Assembly: GCF_001717465.1 (NCBI RefSeq)
Contig: NZ_CP017074.1
Coordinates: 958,873 to 1,022,872, forward strand
DNA length: 64,000 bases
Reading direction: 5' to 3'
Source of the DNA: Luteimonas sp. JM171
Lineage (GTDB): Bacteria > Pseudomonadota > Gammaproteobacteria > Xanthomonadales > Xanthomonadaceae
Shown here one piece after another: positions 45,431 through 53,825 of this stretch; the first letter of the stretch is position 1, and each line of letters begins with the position of its first letter. The notes under the pieces were generated by a model. The model was not told where the DNA came from and did no database searches. It was given only the letters and a program-made list of their open reading frames with translations. The position numbers and the translations under genes are program-made.

Positions 45431-46428
45431 CCCGCTGGCGGTTCAAGCGGCACGCCGGCTTCAGACAGGATCCGTTCCACCAGATCGTGTTCGGTGCGCA
45501 CCTGCGGATCGGCGAGCAGGCGCGTGAACTGGGGGGCGCCCTCCCGCGGCTGTTCCGCCGCAATCCGGCCCCACTCGAGCATCTGCCAGTCCATCCGGCG
45601 CTGCAGCGCCTGCGCCTCGGCGCGCTCGGAGGCGTTGGACGCCATGCGCCCGAGCATGTCGATGCCGAGCATCCGGCCCAGGCTGGAATCCGACGCGCCC
45701 ACCAGCACCCGCGCCAGATAGTCACAATCGGCGCGCCGCGTGGCCGTGGCGTCCAGGTCCGGCCCGTCGCAGGCCTGCAGCAGGTCCTGCAGCGACGGGA
45801 CCGCCACGGCGGCCCACATGCCCATGGCGCTGATTGCCGCATGCTCTTCGACCGGGACCCCCTCGCCGTCGAACATCACCGCGCGCTCGTGGGCGGTGGG
45901 CGGATGGCGCAGCAGCCGGGACTGGATCCAGCGCACCTGGTCGTACATGTGCATGTCGAAGCGGTCGAAGCCGCGCGCGTTGGCCAGCAGCGCATCCACG
46001 CCCGCGTCCTGGAAAAGGAGCGGCGCGATATTGCCCGGCTCGGCCTGCGCCCAGCGCCTGGCGGCCTGTTCGCGGATGGGATCGTCGGCGCCACCGGCAC
46101 CCATCATCAGCAGCGCATTGGCCAGCACATCGGCGCCGGCCCGGGCCGCGGCAGCCTCGCGCCATTCGCGGGACCGGGCGTCGTCGGGCGGCGGTTCCCC
46201 GATCCGCTCCAGGGCGATGGTGCGCAGGACCGAGGCGAGTGCGAAGTCGCGCGCCTGGCCGCTGGCGGCGATTTCAGCGGCGATGCGTTCGTGATGGTTG
46301 CGTGCCACCCGCTCGGCGGCGATCGCCTGCGCCTGGGCCGGCTCCGCGCCAGGCTGCTGCGCGCGCGCCAGCGTGGGTGAGGCCAGGAGCGCCGTGGCCA
46401 TGGCCAGCACGGCCGTTCGGATGATCAT
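45412..46428 (-). CDS. Secreted helical protein of unknown function
   Basis: A 338-residue exported protein with a signal peptide (cleavage near ARAQQ, residue 24). The mature part is mostly helical, rich in Ala, Arg and Glu, with repeated helix pairs around WREAAAARAGADVLANAL and QVRWIQSRLLRHPPTAHERA, two cysteines (ACDG, RADCDY) and a Pro-rich end. AAAGGAGG precedes the ATG at 46428. I do not recognise a family. Likely cotranscribed with the DUF922 protease gene that overlaps its end. Confidence 0.72.
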   Translation of the reverse strand: MIIRTAVLAMATALLASPTLARAQQPGAEPAQAQAIAAERVARNHHERIAAEIAASGQARDFALASVLRTIALERIGEPPPDDARSREWREAAAARAGADVLANALLMMGAGGADDPIREQAARRWAQAEPGNIAPLLFQDAGVDALLANARGFDRFDMHMYDQVRWIQSRLLRHPPTAHERAVMFDGEGVPVEEHAAISAMGMWAAVAVPSLQDLLQACDGPDLDATATRRADCDYLARVLVGASDSSLGRMLGIDMLGRMASNASERAEAQALQRRMDWQMLEWGRIAAEQPREGAPQFTRLLADPQVRTEHDLVERILSEAGVPLEPPAGWRPPR

Positions 46429-46471
46429 GCTCGCAACGCCTCCTTTGTCATCTGGCGGGCTCCAGGGCCCT

Positions 46472-48175
46472 TCAATACCCCGACGCCTGCCCGTCCTTGC
46501 GTGACTCGCTGGCGCCGATCCAGCCGCCGTGGGGATTGGCCTGGATCGCCTGGTAGCCACCGTAGGGACCGTCGGCGAACTGTACGCGATGGCCCTTGCG
46601 CATGAGCGCGCGCACGGTCTCATACGGAAACCCGGACTCAAGTTCGATCCGGCCGCCGTCGGCCATGGGCGCGTTGTCGCCCACCGGCTCGGCCGAGCCG
46701 TCGTGATGGATGCGCGGCGCATCGCCGGCCTCCTGCAGGTTCATGCCGAAATCGATCATGTTGATCAGGATCTGCACGTGGCCCTGCGGCTGCATGGCCC
46801 CGCCCATCACGCCATAGGACAGCCACGGCTCGCCGTCCTTCGTCACGAAGGCAGGGATGATGGTGTGGAACGGCCGCTTGCCGGGCGCGTAGGCGTTGGG
46901 ATGGCCGGGGTCGCCAAGCACGAACTGCTCGCCGCGGTTCTGCAGGATGAAGCCCAGCCCGGGCGGGGCCATTCCGCTGCCCATGCCGCGGTAGTTGGAC
47001 TGGATCAGCGACACCATCATGCCGTCGGCATCGGCGGTGGTGAGGTAGATGGTGTCGCCTTCGTCCAGCTGCGCCGGCGTGCCCGGCTGCACCTGGCGGG
47101 CGGCGCGGTCGATCGACATCAGCTGGCCGCGTTCGGCGGCGTATTCCTTCGAAATCAGCCGGGTGACCGGGGCAGGGTGGAAGTCCGGATCCGCGTACCA
47201 GCGCGCGCGGTCGGCAAACGCCAGCTTCTTGGCCTCCACGAACAGGTGCACGTGCTCCGGGCTGCCGAAGCCGTAGGACTGCAGGTCGTAGGGCTCGAGC
47301 AGGTTGAGGATCTGCAGCGCGGCGATGCCCTGGCCGCTGGGCGGCAGCTCCCAGACATCGAAGCCGCGGTAGTTCGTGGAGACCGGGTCGACCCAGTTGC
47401 CCTCGTGCGCGGCCAGGTCTTCGTAGCGCAGGAAGCCGTCGTTTTCACGGAAGTACGCGTCAATCGTCCGCGCGATATCGCCCTTGTAGAACGCATCCCG
47501 CCCGCCCTCGGCGAGCTGTTGCAGGGTGTCGGCCAGATTCGGGTTGCGCCAGGTCTCGCCGGTGGCCGGCGCCCTCCCGTCGATGGTGAACTGTTCGGAA
47601 AAGCCCGGCCACTGCGACAGCACCGGCACCGAGCGTGCCCAGTAATGGGCAATCACCTCGTGCACCGGATGGCCGTCGCGGGCGTAGCGGATGGTCGGCG
47701 CCAGCACCTCGGCCATCGGCAGCCGGCCGAAGCGCCCGTGCAGGGCGAACCAGCCGTCCACCGCGCCCGGCACGCTCACCGGCAGCGGCCCGCGCGGCGG
47801 GATCGCCTCCAGCCCGCGGCGGCCGAACTCGTCCATCGTCAGCGCCTGCGGCGAGCGCCCGGAGCCGTTGTAGCCGTGCAGCTGCCGGGTGCGCGGATCC
47901 CACACGATCGCGAACAGGTCGCCGCCGATGCCGTTGCCGGTCGGCTCCATCAGCCCCAGCGCGGCGTTGGCAGCGATCGCCGCGTCCACCGCCGAGCCGC
48001 CGGCCTGCATCACATCCAGCGCGATCTGCGTGGCCAGCGGATGCGAGGTCGCGGCCATCGCCTTGGGCGCATACACCTCGCTGCGGGTGGCGAAGGGTTC
48101 GCCGGTGATGCGGTCGGCGGCGCAGACCGCCGGGGCAACGGCCAGGGCGAGGGCGGCGAGCAGGAATCTGGGCAT
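46472..48175 (-). CDS. ggt: Gamma-glutamyltransferase
   Basis: A 567-residue periplasmic enzyme made as one chain and self-cleaved. The signal peptide is PRFLLAALALAVAPAVCAA. The autoprocessing/nucleophilic Thr lies near residue 375 in GDTIYLTTADADG, and the glycine-rich GNGIGGDLFAI and YGVMGGAMQPQGH are present. It hydrolyses or transfers the gamma-glutamyl group of glutathione. The sequence after the Thr differs from E. coli Ggt (TTHxS) and resembles the YwrD-type branch. An ATG 6 bases further upstream (48181) is also possible. Single gene. Confidence 0.9.
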   Translation of the reverse strand: MPRFLLAALALAVAPAVCAADRITGEPFATRSEVYAPKAMAATSHPLATQIALDVMQAGGSAVDAAIAANAALGLMEPTGNGIGGDLFAIVWDPRTRQLHGYNGSGRSPQALTMDEFGRRGLEAIPPRGPLPVSVPGAVDGWFALHGRFGRLPMAEVLAPTIRYARDGHPVHEVIAHYWARSVPVLSQWPGFSEQFTIDGRAPATGETWRNPNLADTLQQLAEGGRDAFYKGDIARTIDAYFRENDGFLRYEDLAAHEGNWVDPVSTNYRGFDVWELPPSGQGIAALQILNLLEPYDLQSYGFGSPEHVHLFVEAKKLAFADRARWYADPDFHPAPVTRLISKEYAAERGQLMSIDRAARQVQPGTPAQLDEGDTIYLTTADADGMMVSLIQSNYRGMGSGMAPPGLGFILQNRGEQFVLGDPGHPNAYAPGKRPFHTIIPAFVTKDGEPWLSYGVMGGAMQPQGHVQILINMIDFGMNLQEAGDAPRIHHDGSAEPVGDNAPMADGGRIELESGFPYETVRALMRKGHRVQFADGPYGGYQAIQANPHGGWIGASESRKDGQASGY

Positions 48176-48303
48176 GGGCATGCATTCGGCGGGGAACGGG
48201 CCTCCACGATACCGCCGCGGCGCCAGATCTAGGGTTTCCCCCGTCTTGAACCGGCGCAGGACGCTGTCAACACTGGGGCAACCTCAGCGCACGGACTGCC
48301 GGC

Positions 48304-50172
48304 ATGAACACGATCAACCCGCTGTCGAACGCCATCGACATCGCCCGCATGATCGCCCAGCAGGCGCTTTCACAGCAGCAACAGCAGCCTGCCCCCGCCC
48401 AGCAGCCGGCCGTTTCCCTGCTGCAGAACCAGCAACCCGAGCCCAGCTGGCATCCGCAGGTCGCCCCGCAGACGCTGCAGGCCGCCTCCACCGGCAGCTG
48501 CAGCCCGGCCAATTCGAACTACGGGCCCGACGGCTTCAGCGCCTACGTGCACGGCCAGCAGGCGCAGGAGCTGGACGTGGACTTCATGCGCATGTCGCAC
48601 GCCGCCTACGGCGCCGAGGTCGACCTGTGCGGCTGGACCGAGGTTACCCAGGACCAGCTGGTGGCCGAACACGGCTGGGATCCGGAAGTGAAGCTCGACG
48701 TGCCGGACAGCCAGTTCAGCGCCACCGTGTTCACCGATGGCGAAGGCAACTACGTGCTGGCCTACCGCGGCACCGCCGACGGCGCCGAGGACTGGATCAC
48801 CAACTTCGAGCAGGGCGCGGGGATCGAGACCACCAGCGGCGAGTTCGAGCTGCTGGCGCCGCAGGTGGCGCAGCAGTTCGCCCAGGCCCTGGGTGACGGC
48901 AACCCGCCGGGCAACCTGGCCATCACCGGCCACTCCCAGGGCGGCGGCCTGGCCGCGGTCGGCTCGCTGGTGACCGGCATCCCGGCGGTGACCTTCGATG
49001 CTTCCGGCATCCACCCGGACACGTTCGACCGGCTGGGGCTGGACATCGATGCGGCCCGCGAAAACGCTGAAGGCGGCCAGATCCGGCGCTACTCGATGTA
49101 CGAGGACGCGCTGACCCAGCTGCAGGAGAACATCCCCGGCGTGTCGCTGCTGGTGCCCGAGGCGATCGGCCACCAGATCGTGCTCAAGCCCGAGGGCGAG
49201 ATCGACCAGGGCATGATCGACCGCGCCCTGGAGCATCCCTCGATGCCGGACTGGGTGACCCCCGAGCTGGCCAACACGCCGGGCGTGAAGCAGCTGATCC
49301 GCGCGGTCATCAGCCACGACCAGCAGATCATGATCGACACCATGGAGCAGCAGCAGCCCTGGCAGGACGGCTGGACGAACCCCCAGCAGCCGGGCGGGGC
49401 AAGCCTCAATGACCTGGTGCCGCAGTCCGTCCAGGACGACTACCAGCGCAACGTCGCCGACATGGCCGACGACGTGCAGGGCGTCATCGACGACCAGTTC
49501 GCCAACGGCAACTACGTCGAAGGCACCATCAACATCCTCGGCGACTTCGGCGAGGGCTTCCTGAACTCGGTCGGCGACACCGTCACCGGCTATGCCGGCG
49601 AGCTGTCCGACGGCGTGCGCGACCAGGCCGGCCAGTGGGCCGACAGTCTGGAAGGCCGTGGCCCTTGGGGCGTGGGCAGCCTGGGCTCGGCGGTGATCGA
49701 GACCGTGGGCAACGGCGGCGCCACCCTGATCGAGAACACCGGCGCTGCGTTTGAATGGGCCTCCGACCAGACCGGCGAGCTGTTCGAGACCGTCGCCGAC
49801 CTGGGCGGCCGCGGCGCCCAGGCCGCGGTGGTCGGATTCGTGACCACGGTCGAAGCGATCGGCGACGGCGTGGACACCGTCACCAACGCCGTCTCCACCG
49901 CCACCGACTACGCGCTGGAGAAGGTCAGCGACGGCTGGAACACCGTGACCGGCGCCGTCTCCGTGGCCTGGGAGAACACCACCCAGGCGGTCTCCTCGGC
50001 CTGGAACACCGCCACCGACGTGGCCGGCTCGGCCTGGGATGCCACCGTTGACACCGCCACCGATGCCTGGAACGCCACCACCGATGCGGTCGGCACCGCC
50101 TGGGACACCACCACGGACGCCATTTCCGGCGCCGCCTCCTGGGTCAACGACCGGATGCCGTGGAACTGGTGA
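48304..50172 (+). CDS. Lipase-like protein with six Trp-anchored 11-residue repeats
   Basis: A 622-residue protein without a signal peptide. Residues 1-60 are Gln/Pro-rich and look disordered. An alpha/beta lipase domain follows (about 75-300): VLAYRGTADGAEDWITNF is the class-3 lipase strand and GHSQGGGL (209-216) is the nucleophile elbow with Ser211; His290 in IGHQIVL is a candidate catalytic His. After a Gln/Asp-rich middle (about 300-440) the C-terminus is helical, ending in six tandem 11-residue units (545-610), each starting with Trp. The short tail is ASWVNDRMPWNW. No known secretion signal is seen; an injected or contact-delivered lipase is an inference. An ankyrin lipoprotein gene follows at once. 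Confidence 0.82.
   Translation: MNTINPLSNAIDIARMIAQQALSQQQQQPAPAQQPAVSLLQNQQPEPSWHPQVAPQTLQAASTGSCSPANSNYGPDGFSAYVHGQQAQELDVDFMRMSHAAYGAEVDLCGWTEVTQDQLVAEHGWDPEVKLDVPDSQFSATVFTDGEGNYVLAYRGTADGAEDWITNFEQGAGIETTSGEFELLAPQVAQQFAQALGDGNPPGNLAITGHSQGGGLAAVGSLVTGIPAVTFDASGIHPDTFDRLGLDIDAARENAEGGQIRRYSMYEDALTQLQENIPGVSLLVPEAIGHQIVLKPEGEIDQGMIDRALEHPSMPDWVTPELANTPGVKQLIRAVISHDQQIMIDTMEQQQPWQDGWTNPQQPGGASLNDLVPQSVQDDYQRNVADMADDVQGVIDDQFANGNYVEGTINILGDFGEGFLNSVGDTVTGYAGELSDGVRDQAGQWADSLEGRGPWGVGSLGSAVIETVGNGGATLIENTGAAFEWASDQTGELFETVADLGGRGAQAAVVGFVTTVEAIGDGVDTVTNAVSTATDYALEKVSDGWNTVTGAVSVAWENTTQAVSSAWNTATDVAGSAWDATVDTATDAWNATTDAVGTAWDTTTDAISGAASWVNDRMPWNW
49936..50133 (+). repeat. Six 33-bp units encoding 11-residue Trp repeats
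   Basis: Six in-frame units without gaps encode an 11-residue repeat with consensus W(N/D)xTT(D)AVxxA. The Trp falls on the same position in each unit. The DNA copies differ at many bases, so the period is kept at protein level. This lies within the lipase-like gene. Confidence 0.9.
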
Positions 50173-50228
50173 GTGCGCGCGCACACCGGGGTGACATCGG
50201 CCCCGGCACCCGGCACGATTGAACCGGC

Positions 50229-50960
50229 ATGCATGTGTCCAGTCTCCCGATCCTGCTGTTGACAGCGCTGCTGTCCGGCCCCGCCTGCCAGAAGGCCACG
50301 ATGAACGATTCCAGCTTCAGCGATCCCGGCGCCGCGCAGCTGGCCGACGCCGTTGCGCGCGGCGACGCCTACGCCATCCGCAGCCGGCTTGATTCCGGCG
50401 GCGGGCCCGACGCGCAGGGCGAAGGCGGGCTCAACCTGCTCCAGCACGCGATCCTCTCAGGCAGCCGCGAGGGGCTGCAGGCCCTGCTCGAAAGCGGGGC
50501 CGACCCCAACCGCCCCGGCTATGACGGCAGCACCGCCCTGCATACCGCGGCCATTGCCGACGACCCTGCCTACCTGGAGATGCTGCTGGCCAACGGCGGG
50601 GATCCGGACGTGCCCCACGCCGTCACCGGCGAACGGCCGCTCGCCAAGGCCGTGGGCATGCGCACCACGCGCCAGTTCCACGCGCTGCTTGAGGCAGGCG
50701 CCGATCCCAACGCCGCGGACCGCACCGGCAACACCGCCCTGCACCGCGCGGCGATGGTCAACGCGGGAGCCCATGTGCTGGCGCTGCTGGAGGCCGGCGC
50801 CGACCCGCAGGCCAGGAACGCCCAGGACGCGAGCTTCCAGTCGTATTACTTCCGGGTGCCGGAAAACGTCCTCAACGAGGACAGCCGGGGACACCGCAAG
50901 GCGGTGGTGGATTGGCTGCGCAGCCACGACGTGCCGCTGGAGGCAGCCGTTTCACCGTGA
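50229..50960 (+). CDS. Ankyrin-repeat lipoprotein, candidate immunity protein
   Basis: A 243-residue lipoprotein. The signal peptide MHVSSLPILLLTALLSGPAC ends at Cys20, and the next residue is Gln, favouring the outer membrane. The mature part holds about five ankyrin repeats, such as DGSTALHTAAIADDPAYLEM and the unit ADRTGNTALHRAAMV. It begins 57 bases after the stop of the lipase-like gene on the same strand. A periplasmic binding partner beside a predicted toxic lipase fits an immunity role, but this is inference. No enzymatic residues are seen. Confidence 0.8.
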   Translation: MHVSSLPILLLTALLSGPACQKATMNDSSFSDPGAAQLADAVARGDAYAIRSRLDSGGGPDAQGEGGLNLLQHAILSGSREGLQALLESGADPNRPGYDGSTALHTAAIADDPAYLEMLLANGGDPDVPHAVTGERPLAKAVGMRTTRQFHALLEAGADPNAADRTGNTALHRAAMVNAGAHVLALLEAGADPQARNAQDASFQSYYFRVPENVLNEDSRGHRKAVVDWLRSHDVPLEAAVSP

Positions 50961-50981
50961 CCATCCCGCCGGAGCGGTCGG

Positions 50982-51608
50982 CTACGGCCAGGCCGGAGGG
51001 TCTTCCTGCCAGGCCGCGTGCACCTGCGTGAGCACCTGCCGGTCCTGCTCCCGCCAGTCCGGCAGCAGCGCCTGGAAGTCGGGATTGCTCCAGCGGTTGG
51101 GCCAAGTGCGTACCGCGGCTGCATACCAATGCCTGGCCTCGTCGCGCCGCTCAAGCTGCCACAGCGCCAGGGCGTAGGTCACGGGCACCCATTCCGGGTT
51201 TTGCGGCCGGCCCGACGCCGCGGCGAGCCACTGTTCGAGCGCCGCCGCCACATCGCCTTCCCGGTACAGGTCCCAGCCGAAGTTCCAGTGCACCGCGTTG
51301 CGCTGGGTGTTGCGTCCCATGTCCTCCAGCAGCTGCCCATACAGGCCCCGTCCAAGCTCGCTGCGCCCCTGGTCCATGGCAATGTGCGCAAGCTGCGCCT
51401 GCGCCGCGTGCTTGTTGCGGTCATTGCGCTGGATCAGGCGCAGCAGCTGCTGCTGGCTTGCCTCGTCATTGCCGTCCACCGCCACCAGCGGCCGGGCAAC
51501 GCGCTCGTCTTCATCAAAGTAAAACTCGGCCGGCCTGGGCAGCTGCTGGGCGGATGCGATCAGTGCCACGCCCAGCAGGACGACGCCGGTGACAACGCGT
51601 AAGTACAT
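50982..51608 (-). CDS. Exported TPR-like protein
   Basis: A 208-residue protein with a signal peptide (cleavage near IASAQQ, residue 20). The mature part has an acidic start (FYFDEDERVARP) and helical hairpins resembling TPR units (KHAAQAQLAHIAMDQGRSEL, YREGDVAAALEQWLAAA, WQLERRDEARHWYAAAV). I know no specific function. Start at 51608 gives a clean signal peptide. It converges on the ankyrin gene with 21 bases between stops. Confidence 0.72.
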   Translation of the reverse strand: MYLRVVTGVVLLGVALIASAQQLPRPAEFYFDEDERVARPLVAVDGNDEASQQQLLRLIQRNDRNKHAAQAQLAHIAMDQGRSELGRGLYGQLLEDMGRNTQRNAVHWNFGWDLYREGDVAAALEQWLAAASGRPQNPEWVPVTYALALWQLERRDEARHWYAAAVRTWPNRWSNPDFQALLPDWREQDRQVLTQVHAAWQEDPPAWP

Positions 51609-51686
51609 GTTCTCAACTGCATTGCGGATCCCCGGGGCCATTGTAGCGGCCGCGCGGGGTTGGCGTGAACCGCAGGCCGCCTCCGC

Positions 51687-52775
51687 TCATCCGGCCACGT
51701 CCTCCCAGCGCGCGCGGCGCAGGAAGCGGCAGGCGGCCTGCTCCCACTGGCCCGGCCCGCGCGCGCCGGCGGCAGCCCTGGCCAGGCGTCCGTCCTGCCA
51801 GCCGGCGAACACCCGCGGGTCGATGTAGGCGCGCCGGCAGACCGCCGGCGTATTGCGCAGCGTCGCGGCCACTTCGCACACCACTTCATTGCACACGCCC
51901 GCCAGCGCCCGCCCGGAAGGGCAATCGCGCCCCCGCGCCGGCGCCGGCAGGGGCGTTGCCGCCAGGCGGCGAAACGCCAGCAGAGTCGCGCCCCACGTGC
52001 GGAAATCCTTCGCGGTGAAGTCGCCGCCCATCGCCCGGCGCAGGTAGCCGTTCACGTCTGTTGACCCCAGCGGCCGCACCCGCCCGCCCGCATCGCGGTA
52101 CTGGAACAGGTGCTGGCCGGGCAGCTCCTGGCAGGCCTTCACCAGCCGCGCCAGGCGCGGATCATCAATCGCAACCTCGTGCAGCTGCCCGCCCTTGCCG
52201 CGGAACCGCAGCCGCGCACGCCCGGCCCGCAGCCGGTGCAGGTGGCGGTCGCGCAGGGTGGTGAGGCCGTAGGAATTGTTCTCGCGGGCATAGGCATCGT
52301 TGCCCACCCGCACCAGCGTATCCATCATCAGCGACACCGCCACCGCGAGCACCTTGTCCCGCGGCAGGCCCCGTTGCCCCAGGTCGCGCCGGAGGCGGCG
52401 CCGCAGGCGGGGCAGGGCGTCGGCGAATTCCGCAAGCCGCGAAAACCGCGCCTGGCCGCGCAGCTGCTGCCACTCCGGGTGGTAGCGATACTGCTTGCGC
52501 CCGCGCGCATCGCGGCCGGTGGCCTGAAGGTGCCCGCGTTCACTGGTGCAGATCCACACCGCGGTCCATGCAGGCGGAATGGCCAGTGCCCGGATGCGTG
52601 CAAGCTCGCCGTGGTCGCGGACGCAGGCGCCATCGGGCGTGCGGTAGCTGAAACCGCGGCCACAGCGACGCCGGCTGATGCCCGGCTCGCCGTCGTTGAC
52701 GTAGCGCAGCCCGGCCTTCGCGGCCTGGGCCCTGCAATCGGGTCCGGCCGGGCCGGTGTCATTGCGTGTTGCCAT
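51687..52775 (-). CDS. Type IB DNA topoisomerase (poxvirus-like)
   Basis: A 362-residue enzyme. The bacterial TopIB layout is complete: an N-terminal beta-sheet domain (GLRYVNDGEPGISRRRCGRGF) and a catalytic domain with RVGNDAYARENNSYGLTTLR, RFRGKGGQLHEV, the lysine-containing hairpin, and DFTAKDFRTWGAT. The tyrosine nucleophile is in RRAYIDPRVF near the C-terminus. It relaxes supercoiled DNA through a 3'-phosphotyrosine link. ATG at 52775 gives MATRNDTGPAG. Single gene. Confidence 0.92.
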   Translation of the reverse strand: MATRNDTGPAGPDCRAQAAKAGLRYVNDGEPGISRRRCGRGFSYRTPDGACVRDHGELARIRALAIPPAWTAVWICTSERGHLQATGRDARGRKQYRYHPEWQQLRGQARFSRLAEFADALPRLRRRLRRDLGQRGLPRDKVLAVAVSLMMDTLVRVGNDAYARENNSYGLTTLRDRHLHRLRAGRARLRFRGKGGQLHEVAIDDPRLARLVKACQELPGQHLFQYRDAGGRVRPLGSTDVNGYLRRAMGGDFTAKDFRTWGATLLAFRRLAATPLPAPARGRDCPSGRALAGVCNEVVCEVAATLRNTPAVCRRAYIDPRVFAGWQDGRLARAAAGARGPGQWEQAACRFLRRARWEDVAG

Positions 52776-52932
52776 GGCTGCAGCTTCGGCAGCACTGCGT
52801 GGAGGGCGCGCATTGGTGCACGCCGGCGGACGCTGGCCGGTGGGTCCCCGTTCAGACGCCGGTTGCCGGCTTGACGCGGATCCAACATCTGCCGGTGCAG
52901 GCTGGCGCTGGCACACCCTTGATGGAGGCCGC

Positions 52933-53298
52933 ATGGATCATCCTGTGTTTCCCGCGCCCCTGCTCGCGGCGGCGCTCGTGCTCACCGCCTGTGCAGCCGA
53001 TACCGGAAGCGACACGGTGCGCAATCCAGAGGCTGCCGGGCAGGCCTCCCCGCCCGCGGAGGAATCCGCCGCCCCCATAGCCGTCGGCGACCCGGATCCG
53101 TGCAACGCCCAGGCCCCGGAATCGCTGATTGGCGAGCAGGCAAGCGAGGAGATGGTGGAGCGTGCCCGCACCCAGGCGGGTGCTTCGATCGTGCGCACCC
53201 TGCGCCCCGATCAGGCCGTGACCATGGAATACCGGGCCGGCAGGCTGAACATCGATGTGGACGAGAACGGCGTGATCACCGGATTTCGCTGCGGCTGA
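52933..53298 (+). CDS. I78-family peptidase inhibitor lipoprotein
   Basis: A 121-residue lipoprotein. The signal peptide ends in VLTAC (about Cys20), a disordered acidic linker follows, and the last 65 residues form an I78 inhibitor domain: NAQAPESLIGEQASEEMVE, VRTLRPDQAVTMEYRAGRLN and a closing VDENGVITGFRCG with the paired cysteine. I78 proteins inhibit serine peptidases. The next lipoprotein gene starts 16 bases on, so they probably form a small operon. Confidence 0.86.
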   Translation: MDHPVFPAPLLAAALVLTACAADTGSDTVRNPEAAGQASPPAEESAAPIAVGDPDPCNAQAPESLIGEQASEEMVERARTQAGASIVRTLRPDQAVTMEYRAGRLNIDVDENGVITGFRCG

Positions 53299-53313
53299 GA
53301 TAAGGAGACAGAC

Positions 53314-53706
53314 ATGAGCCATACCCCCAAGGCGCTTGCGGCCGTCCCGGCCCTGTTGGCGCTGGCGCTGGCGGCCTGCACGGTCGAGCCCGACGTGGAC
53401 ACGGTGCCCGAAGAGACGCGCACCGATGCCCCCGCCGACGAGCACCTGGACGCGATCCGCGACACCGAGCCGCGGGTTGATCCGCAGGTGGACGATTACC
53501 ACCGGGTGGATCCGGAGTCCAAGGAGAATCCGGAGGAAGACCGCGAAACCCCGGCCATCCCGCCGCCCGATCACCCGCTGCCGCGCCTGGAAGGCGACCC
53601 GACCCCGGTGCCCGCCAGCGGCGAGGGCGAGCAGCAGTATCGCGAGGAGCCCACCACGACCCGCCAGGAAATCCCGCTCGACAGCGATCCGCCGACGGAC
53701 GACTGA
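53314..53706 (+). CDS. Acidic, disordered lipoprotein
   Basis: A 130-residue lipoprotein (lipobox ALAAC, Cys22). The mature part is almost free of hydrophobic residues, very acidic and Pro-rich (EPDVDTVPEETRTDAPADE, ENPEEDRETPAIPPP), and ends DSDPPTDD. It is likely a disordered tether on the outer membrane. No known family. AAGGAG precedes the ATG closely. It follows the I78 inhibitor gene by 16 bases. Confidence 0.75.
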   Translation: MSHTPKALAAVPALLALALAACTVEPDVDTVPEETRTDAPADEHLDAIRDTEPRVDPQVDDYHRVDPESKENPEEDRETPAIPPPDHPLPRLEGDPTPVPASGEGEQQYREEPTTTRQEIPLDSDPPTDD

Positions 53707-53825
53707 ATCATTCAGTCCCCCGGGCATTGTGCTGCCCGCCCGGATCCTGCGCGGCCGGGCGCGGCGTGTTCCGGCGGGCCGCTTTTCTGCTAACTTCCAG
53801 TTCCTCGTGTTCAGCAAGTGACTGG

